From NCBI GenBank assembly GCA_016927855.1, contig JAFGLV010000176.1, forward strand, positions 1-48,045: a stretch of DNA of 48,045 nt. The letters are read 5' to 3'. Below the pieces are notes generated by a model. That model was given only the letters and a program-made list of their open reading frames with translations, was not told where the DNA came from and did no database searches. Position 1 is the stretch's first letter; each line of letters starts with the position of its first letter. Both the position numbers and the translations under genes were made by a program. Positions 42,548-48,045 of this stretch are shown here, one piece after another. The DNA comes from Sedimentisphaerales bacterium. Its GTDB lineage: Bacteria; Planctomycetota; Phycisphaerae; Sedimentisphaerales; Anaerobacaceae.

Positions 42548-45153
42548 CGTATGCCCTCGTTAGTAAGGGATAACGGTCTAGGCTCGTCGGCTGTTGCTGA
42601 GGACGGCTCGCTGCTATCGACGATCTGCAGAAACAGCCGGTGACCTTCTCGAAAGCGCGGTGCATCCGCCAGCGCTTCGAGGATGTGCCTTTTAGCCGCC
42701 GCCGGGTCGCTCACGTGCAGCAGCCGCGCCAGGCGATAGTTGACTTCGACCGGGTCGGCCGGGTCCAGCAACAGCAGCCGTCGGTACGCCTCGACCGCCT
42801 GATCGTCGCGCCCAACCTCTTCGCCAGCCAGCCCCATGCGCTGGTAGACGGTCGAGAGCATCGGAAAGACCGCCAGGTACTTGTCACCGTTCTCCAGCAC
42901 GTCCGGCCAGTCCTCTTGCTCCTCGGCAATCTCCATCAGGCGCGCGTACGCGCCCGCCGCGTCCGCCGAACGCGCCGCGAGCTTCTCGAGCACCGGTCGT
43001 TCCTGGTCGGTCTCGTCGAGGTTGCGATGGGCCAAGGCCAAAAGCTGATAGGCGTTGCCTTCCTCGACGTGGTCGGGGTACAGCGCGATCAGCTTCTTGA
43101 GGGGCTCTTTCGCCTCTTCCCAGCGTTGCTCGGCCAGGAGCTGGGTCGCGTGGAGCCTCAAACCCCAAAAGCTGTCGGGGTGTTTTGCCAGCCATTGCGT
43201 CAGCGCCTCGGGATCGCTCGGATCGACTCGGTCCTTCTCGGGCTGTTCCCAATCTATCTGCGGCGCGAGGCTCTCGGCCCGCTTACGCGCGAAAGCCTCG
43301 AACTGGCTCTCGAATTCCTTCAGCGGCGCCGTGTGCCTGGCGATCGCGGCGTTGATCTCCTCGCCTTGGCCCAGATCGGCCAGAATCGCCTTGAGCGCAT
43401 CGAAGCCAAACCGCTCGACCAGGAATTCCACGACCAGCATCGACTCGTAGTAGGCAAACTGCAAGTGCATCGGTGTCGGTGGGTTCAGGAACGCACCGCT
43501 GAGGTCGCTGACCGGCGTCAGCCCTCCCTCAAGGATCATCTTGCGGTATTGCGGGTTCATCCGCTGACCCCACCGTGGATTGTGCTGCAATTCCTCGTAG
43601 ACGGAGATTCCTTCGCTGAGCCACCGAGGCATCTTGTTCTGGGTCAGGTTGAGCGTCACGACATGGGTGAACTCGTGCCACAAGGTAGCCTGCCAATTGG
43701 CCGCCCTTTCGGCGCGGGGGCTGTTGGCGGTGATCACGTTGCCGAAACAGACCCCGAGGAACCCGTCGCCGCCGGGCATGCCGAACGTGCGGACCGCGAA
43801 ATCCTGCTGGTTGCGGAACAGCTCGATGGTGACAGGGTGGTTCAACTCCAGGCCATACTTGTCACACAGGTGTGACTTCGCCTGCTCCAGCAGCCGCATG
43901 ACCCTGTCGCCGTAGACGGAGGCTTCGTGGGGGTCCATTCGGACGATGAGACCATTGGCGTCGGCCGTGGCGAACTTGGCCATGTTGTCACGCAGATTGA
44001 CGAGGTTGTAGGCATTGATGTTGTACGGGTCCTGCGTGTGAACTTCGTCGGCCAGGGTCCAACCCTGTCGCTCGTCCCCGATCCGCAGCAGGTCCTCGGC
44101 CAACTGCCCTTTGGCCGGCAGAAAAGCCGGGTCGAATTTCAGCGCGCGGCGCTGGTATTCGGCCCCCTCGGCGAAGCGGTACTTCTGGGACAGCTTCCTG
44201 CCGATCAGATAATCCACGTGTGGGTTTGTTTTCCAGAACTTCAAGGCGTTGGCACGGCAATTGACCTCGCGATCAGGTTCGTTGGCCAGATGCGCCAGGA
44301 CGGCGCGGTATGCCCAGGCGTCGGGATGGTGCGGGTTGACGGCAATCACCTTGTCCAGCGACTTGGCGGCGCCGTCGTAGTCCTCGCAGTCGATCTGATG
44401 CTCGGCCAGCAGGATCAGCGACTCGGCATGTCGAGGGTTCACGACGAAGGCGGCGTCTAGCGACTTGAGCATCTCGGCGCGATCGCTGTAGTAGAATGCC
44501 TGAGCCAGGCCACAGTGGGCGTCGGGGTCGTCGCCGAACCGTTCGATCGCCTTGCGAAACTGATCCGCTGCCAACTGGTAATCCTGCTTGGCCAAGGCCA
44601 GGTCGCCAACCGCCAGGTAACCCTCTCGACAGTTCGGGTCACTCCGGAGGGCGCGGTTATAGAACTCCTCCAAGACGATCCGTGGCTCAGCGCCGAGCAA
44701 CAGCAGGGTATCACCGAGCGCGACGAGGTCTTCGCTGTCTATGGAGGCCAGCCGCCGGGACGCGGCAATGCGGTAGATCGTTGTCAGCAGCTCGCGGGCC
44801 CGGTCCACCTGGCCGCTCTGCAGGTAGGTTCGGTGAGCGAGTCTCAGGAAGGAGATGCTCATGGGATAGTACCGCGTCGCCGCGGCCACTTCCACCGCTG
44901 CCTCGTGGTACCTGCCCAGCGCCAGCAACGAGTCGATCATCAGCATCCGCCACCGAGGCTCGTAGGCGTCGGTTTCGATGGCTTTGCGACAAGCCTCCAG
45001 GCACTCGGCGTACTTGCCGGTCCGAAACTGGTCCCTGGAGGAATCAAGGTCCCACGCACCAGCAGAGCGGACCGACCCTGCTGCGAGAACGGTGAGCGTC
45101 GCCATCAGGACAAAGCGACTGGTGCGAGATTCTGAGCCGATTGACAGAGTCAT
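42544..45153 (-). CDS. Exported TPR protein with gluzincin metallopeptidase domain
   Basis: 869 residues, first gene of the operon. The signal peptide (about 1-33) is followed by around eight TPR-like repeats (about 35-370). Then comes a 'peptidase MA-like' domain with the zinc motif HEFTH (His493-His497) and the third ligand Glu514 in WLSEGISVYEE, the spacing expected for gluzincins. More TPRs cover about 650-850. The zinc site looks intact. A TPR/peptidase fusion before DUF4159 and moxR suggests processing or quality control of envelope proteins. Its substrate is unknown. The 265-bp upstream region must hold the operon promoter; no strong consensus was seen. Confidence 0.85.
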   Translation of the reverse strand: MTLSIGSESRTSRFVLMATLTVLAAGSVRSAGAWDLDSSRDQFRTGKYAECLEACRKAIETDAYEPRWRMLMIDSLLALGRYHEAAVEVAAATRYYPMSISFLRLAHRTYLQSGQVDRARELLTTIYRIAASRRLASIDSEDLVALGDTLLLLGAEPRIVLEEFYNRALRSDPNCREGYLAVGDLALAKQDYQLAADQFRKAIERFGDDPDAHCGLAQAFYYSDRAEMLKSLDAAFVVNPRHAESLILLAEHQIDCEDYDGAAKSLDKVIAVNPHHPDAWAYRAVLAHLANEPDREVNCRANALKFWKTNPHVDYLIGRKLSQKYRFAEGAEYQRRALKFDPAFLPAKGQLAEDLLRIGDERQGWTLADEVHTQDPYNINAYNLVNLRDNMAKFATADANGLIVRMDPHEASVYGDRVMRLLEQAKSHLCDKYGLELNHPVTIELFRNQQDFAVRTFGMPGGDGFLGVCFGNVITANSPRAERAANWQATLWHEFTHVVTLNLTQNKMPRWLSEGISVYEELQHNPRWGQRMNPQYRKMILEGGLTPVSDLSGAFLNPPTPMHLQFAYYESMLVVEFLVERFGFDALKAILADLGQGEEINAAIARHTAPLKEFESQFEAFARKRAESLAPQIDWEQPEKDRVDPSDPEALTQWLAKHPDSFWGLRLHATQLLAEQRWEEAKEPLKKLIALYPDHVEEGNAYQLLALAHRNLDETDQERPVLEKLAARSADAAGAYARLMEIAEEQEDWPDVLENGDKYLAVFPMLSTVYQRMGLAGEEVGRDDQAVEAYRRLLLLDPADPVEVNYRLARLLHVSDPAAAKRHILEALADAPRFREGHRLFLQIVDSSEPSSATADEPRPLSLTNEGIR

Positions 45154-45418
45154 CTTCTTCCCTACTCAAATCGCCCTTTGTCGTTCAGAAACGCCGATCA
45201 TAACGACTACGCTCGTCCCACCCATCGTGTGCGCAGAATATCCACACCCATGGTACTCGCTACGGTAGTGTCACGCAATGCGCAAGAGTTACACCTGTCG
45301 CGCCGGCAGAAGGCGATTTAAGGAGAAGGGGCTGGAGGCACACAATCCTCCTGCCGTCAGGGTGAGACTGCCCGACGGACCTGGAACCCATGCGTTTCCC
45401 AGATATCTACCGGCTCGT
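45154..45418. other. 265-bp intergenic region upstream of the MoxR/vWA operon
   Basis: No gene or repeat was recognised. On the minus strand TATGAT occurs at 45202-45197, about 45 bp before the TPR-peptidase start, and could be a -10 box, but no TTGACA-like partner stands at the right distance. The region must contain the end of the molybdoenzyme transcript and the operon promoter. Confidence 0.35.
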
Positions 45419-47590
45419 CTACGCCAGCACAGGCATGTCGTTCGCCGCGGCTGCTATTGCCTGACGAACGCGCTGGGTGCTGATCGGCAATTGCAGCACC
45501 CTGGCGCCGACCGCGTCGTAGACCGCGTTGGCGACGACGGCGCCCATGACGATGATTGCCGGTTCGCCGCCTCCTTGGGCCGGCTCGTCCTGGAGATCGA
45601 GGATCACCGTCTCGATCCTGGGCAGGTGGGAGAAGCGAGGCAATTGATAGGTGTCGAAGTTGCGGTCGAGGATGCGGCCGCCCCTGAAGTGAATATCTTC
45701 CATCAGAGCGTACCCCAGGCCCATGGTGATGCAGCCTTCCATCTGGATGGTGGCGCCGCGGGGGTTGACGGCCAGCCCCATATCCTGGGCGCTGACGATC
45801 CGCTTGACCTGAACTCGTCCGGTCCGCTTGTCCACGTCCGCCTGCGCGATGGTGGCTACGTACGTGCCGGCGTCGATCCCGCAGGCGACACCCACGCCTC
45901 GCCCGCTTGGAGCCGGCGCCGCAGTCCACCCGAACTTCTCGGCAGCCGCCTTCAGGGTGCGGATCATCCGCTCGTCTTTCAGGTTCTTGAGGCGGAATTC
46001 CACCGGGTCGATCTTGGCCTGGGCGGCCATCATGTCGATCTGGGATTCGCGGGCGAAGGTGTTGGTGTTGTTGGCCGGAGCGCGCCAGGCGCCGGTCGCG
46101 AATGGATGCGGATCGGGTCCGCCGCCGTAGCCGCCGCCGATGCTGGTCGTGCGATGGTTCGGTATGTCGTAAAAGTGCTCGGCGCCACGTGAGCCGGCAA
46201 AATACACATTGTAGTCCCACAGGACGATCTTGCCGTCCTTGGTCGCTCCCGATTTGACTTTGACGACCGCCGCCGGACGGAACGTGTCGTAGAAGAACTC
46301 CTCCTCGCGCGTCCACATGACCTGGACCGGCTTGCCGGACGCTTTCGCCAGCCTGGCGGCTTCGATCGCCTGCTGCCCAGGGCTCTTGCCGCCGAAACCG
46401 CCCCCGACGAAGGGCGTAATCACCCTTACATCATCGGGCGAAAAGCCGATGGCGCGAGCGATCTGATCGCGGATCGGGAAGGGGGTCTGCGTCGAGGCCC
46501 AGATGGTGGCTTTGCCATCCTCGATCTGGGCGACAGCGGTGTGGGTCTCCATAGGTGCGTGAGCCTTGTATCCGTCGAGGAAGGTCTGCTCGATGGTGAT
46601 CTCGGCTTGTGCTTCTCCAGCGTCGAGCTGTCCACCCTGGGCGACGACGTTTCCGTTGCCTGCGCTGGCCAACAGGTGGTCGAAGATGGTCTCATCATTC
46701 ACATCGGTCTGTGGCACGTCGAATTCAGCACTGATTCTGGACAGCGCCTCGCCGGCCACGTCCCAATTCTTATGCAGAACAGCAATTAAGTCACCATCGC
46801 GAACCACGGAGGCGCCTTCGATGCGCTCGACGTCAGAGGTGTCGACGCTCTTGAGCGTAGCGCCGTGGGCAGGGGGCCGCAGAATCCTGGCGTACATCAT
46901 ACCCGGCACGCGAATATCGCCTGCGTATTTGGCCTTGCCGGTGACTTTTTCGATGGCGTCACGGCGCGAGAACCCCTTGCCCATGACCTTGAACTCGGAG
47001 GGTCTTTTGACCGAAGGTCTTGGCTGGGCGCGCCGCGTTATGGTTTGACCCTGGGCCAGGTCGGCGTAGGTCACCCGCTTGTTCCTGTCGCTCTTGTCGA
47101 AGACGACGCCATCCTCGACGGTCAACCGGTCCTGGGGTACGCCAAGCTTCTCGGATGCCAGTTGGATCAGGACCGACCTCGCCTCGGCTCCGGCTGCGCG
47201 TAAGGGAGGCCCGAAGAAGCGCGTGCTCATCGAACCAAAAGTCCCCATATCCCACGGACATTGCGCTGTATCGCCCATCACCATAGCGACCGCGTCCAGA
47301 CTCACGTCGAGCTCGTCAGCCAGCATCTGTGCGAGGGAGGTAACGACGCCTTGGCCCATCTCGATTTTGCCGGTGAAGCAACTGACCCTGCCGTCAGGCC
47401 CAATGCGCAGGTAGGCGTTGAAATCCTCAGGATAGCTTCGGCCTCGCTGGGCTTCGAGCACTGAAGAATCGCCGACCAGGAAGAAGATGACGATGCCACC
47501 GCCGATGGTTTTGAGGAACTCGCGCCGCGAGAGGTTCGGATCGGTTGTGATATCGCTGAAATCCAGGTTCAGGTATCGATTGTCGCTCAT
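45419..47590 (-). CDS. Tat-exported xanthine dehydrogenase-family molybdenum subunit (isoquinoline 1-oxidoreductase beta type)
   Basis: 723 residues with a twin-arginine signal SRREFLKTIGGG at 21-32, so it is exported folded with its cofactor. The molybdopterin regions are GKIEMGQGVVTSLAQMLADEL, GGGFGGKSPGQQ and, near the end, GGGEPA with the probable catalytic glutamate Glu676. It hydroxylates an aldehyde or N-heterocycle, passing electrons to the [2Fe-2S] subunit encoded just upstream. The two genes overlap as TGATG. Like other isoquinoline-oxidoreductase types there is no FAD subunit next to it here. The substrate cannot be deduced. Confidence 0.9.
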   Translation of the reverse strand: MSDNRYLNLDFSDITTDPNLSRREFLKTIGGGIVIFFLVGDSSVLEAQRGRSYPEDFNAYLRIGPDGRVSCFTGKIEMGQGVVTSLAQMLADELDVSLDAVAMVMGDTAQCPWDMGTFGSMSTRFFGPPLRAAGAEARSVLIQLASEKLGVPQDRLTVEDGVVFDKSDRNKRVTYADLAQGQTITRRAQPRPSVKRPSEFKVMGKGFSRRDAIEKVTGKAKYAGDIRVPGMMYARILRPPAHGATLKSVDTSDVERIEGASVVRDGDLIAVLHKNWDVAGEALSRISAEFDVPQTDVNDETIFDHLLASAGNGNVVAQGGQLDAGEAQAEITIEQTFLDGYKAHAPMETHTAVAQIEDGKATIWASTQTPFPIRDQIARAIGFSPDDVRVITPFVGGGFGGKSPGQQAIEAARLAKASGKPVQVMWTREEEFFYDTFRPAAVVKVKSGATKDGKIVLWDYNVYFAGSRGAEHFYDIPNHRTTSIGGGYGGGPDPHPFATGAWRAPANNTNTFARESQIDMMAAQAKIDPVEFRLKNLKDERMIRTLKAAAEKFGWTAAPAPSGRGVGVACGIDAGTYVATIAQADVDKRTGRVQVKRIVSAQDMGLAVNPRGATIQMEGCITMGLGYALMEDIHFRGGRILDRNFDTYQLPRFSHLPRIETVILDLQDEPAQGGGEPAIIVMGAVVANAVYDAVGARVLQLPISTQRVRQAIAAAANDMPVLA

Positions 47591-48045
47591 CAGGCGTTAC
47601 CCCCTTTCATTTCGGCCGCGGCGGCTTGAATGGCATCGATGATCCGCGTGTGCGCCCCGCAACGGCACAGATTGTCCTCCATGCCTTCGATAATCTCCTC
47701 GCGCGTCGGCTCGGGATTCTCGCGTAGCAGGCTGTAGGCAGTGAGAATCATCCCTGGCGTGCAGAAGCCGCACTGGAGACCGTCGTGCTCGGCAAAAGCC
47801 TTTTGCAGCGGATGTAAATCACCGTTTCTGGACAGCCCTTCGATCGTCGTTACCTCTCTGCCCGCGACGTTCCTGGCCGGATAGACGCAGGAGCGAGCGG
47901 TTCTGCCGTCGACGAGCACCGTGCAGGCGCCGCAAATCGCCTGGCCGCAGCCGAACTTGGTGCCGGTCAGACCCAGGTCGTCGCGCAGGACCCACAGCAG
48001 CGGACGCCCGCCGTCGGTGGTCACGCTGACCGATTCGCCGTTGAG
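47590..48045 (-). CDS. [2Fe-2S] subunit of the molybdoenzyme, N-terminus outside the window
   Basis: At least 151 residues. The frame stays open to the right edge and reads LNGESVSVTTDGGRPLLWVL there, the usual start of this family, so the real start lies just beyond 48045; the GTG at 48024 is internal. Two cluster domains are complete: plant-type cysteines in FGCGQAICGACTV plus the cysteine of ARSCVYPA, and the helical domain CGFCTPG ... NLCRCGAH. It carries electrons from the molybdenum site to an outside acceptor. Confidence 0.93.
   Translation of the reverse strand, partial: LNGESVSVTTDGGRPLLWVLRDDLGLTGTKFGCGQAICGACTVLVDGRTARSCVYPARNVAGREVTTIEGLSRNGDLHPLQKAFAEHDGLQCGFCTPGMILTAYSLLRENPEPTREEIIEGMEDNLCRCGAHTRIIDAIQAAAAEMKGGNA

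Noticed and set aside
48022..48024. GTG at 48024 as start of the [2Fe-2S] subunit
   Set aside because: The frame continues to the window edge with the conserved LNGESVSV beginning, so the gene is cut by the edge.

Overview
The window looks like high-GC chromosomal DNA from an uncultured planctomycete (Phycisphaerae/Sedimentisphaerales-like is my best guess). This is inferred from the mix of MoxR/Bat-type von Willebrand factor operons, exported glycosidases and peptidases, long two-domain proteins, and short palindromic or 'AAATTCCGAA'-type intergenic repeats. No rRNA, tRNA, CRISPR array, phage or transposase gene was recognised. Genes are densely packed, with many 1-8 nt overlaps.

Layout. 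(1) 1-1027, plus strand: the end of a BatD-like gene and a complete BatE-like gene, the tail of a Bat operon lying to the left. (2) 1036-8143, minus strand: a seven-gene hydroxyproline operon. Its order is epimerase, three-subunit FAD/[2Fe-2S] D-hydroxyproline dehydrogenase, semialdehyde dehydrogenase, DapA-family deaminase, and a cysteine-synthase-like PLP enzyme of unknown role. It is divided by a short regulatory region from a divergent PAS-AraC regulator (8341-9090). Together the genes would convert trans-4-hydroxy-L-proline to 2-oxoglutarate. (3) 9202-15883, plus strand: three exported hydrolases: an unrecognised metallopeptidase-like protein with an internal duplication, a DPP-IV-like S9 peptidase, and an alpha-galactosidase. 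(4) 16058-21315, minus strand: HtrA protease, GT4 glycosyltransferase, and an unusual alkaline-phosphatase/EEP fusion; then a methyltransferase.

(5) 22648-27039, minus strand: ferredoxin plus superoxide reductase (oxygen defence of an anaerobe), and acetate kinase plus phosphoketolase (ATP from xylulose-5-P/fructose-6-P through acetyl phosphate). (6) 27300-30113, plus strand: an exported GH2 glycosidase. (7) 30203-45153, minus strand: an eight-gene operon of TPR-metallopeptidase, DUF4159, MoxR ATPase, DUF58, BatA-like protein, a giant Gln-rich coiled-coil membrane protein, a vWA/GATase-like membrane protein and a caspase-like protein; most junctions overlap by 4 nt. (8) 45419-48045, minus strand: a Tat-exported xanthine-dehydrogenase-type molybdoenzyme and its [2Fe-2S] subunit, cut by the window edge.

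The overall picture is a heterotroph that degrades glycans and proline/hydroxyproline-rich protein, ferments sugars through phosphoketolase, and tolerates oxygen exposure. The strongest candidates for new biology are the half-dead duplicated metallopeptidase, the MoxR/DUF4159/caspase-like operon, the AlkP-EEP fusion, and arginine/glycine-rich loops recurring in four unrelated exported proteins.
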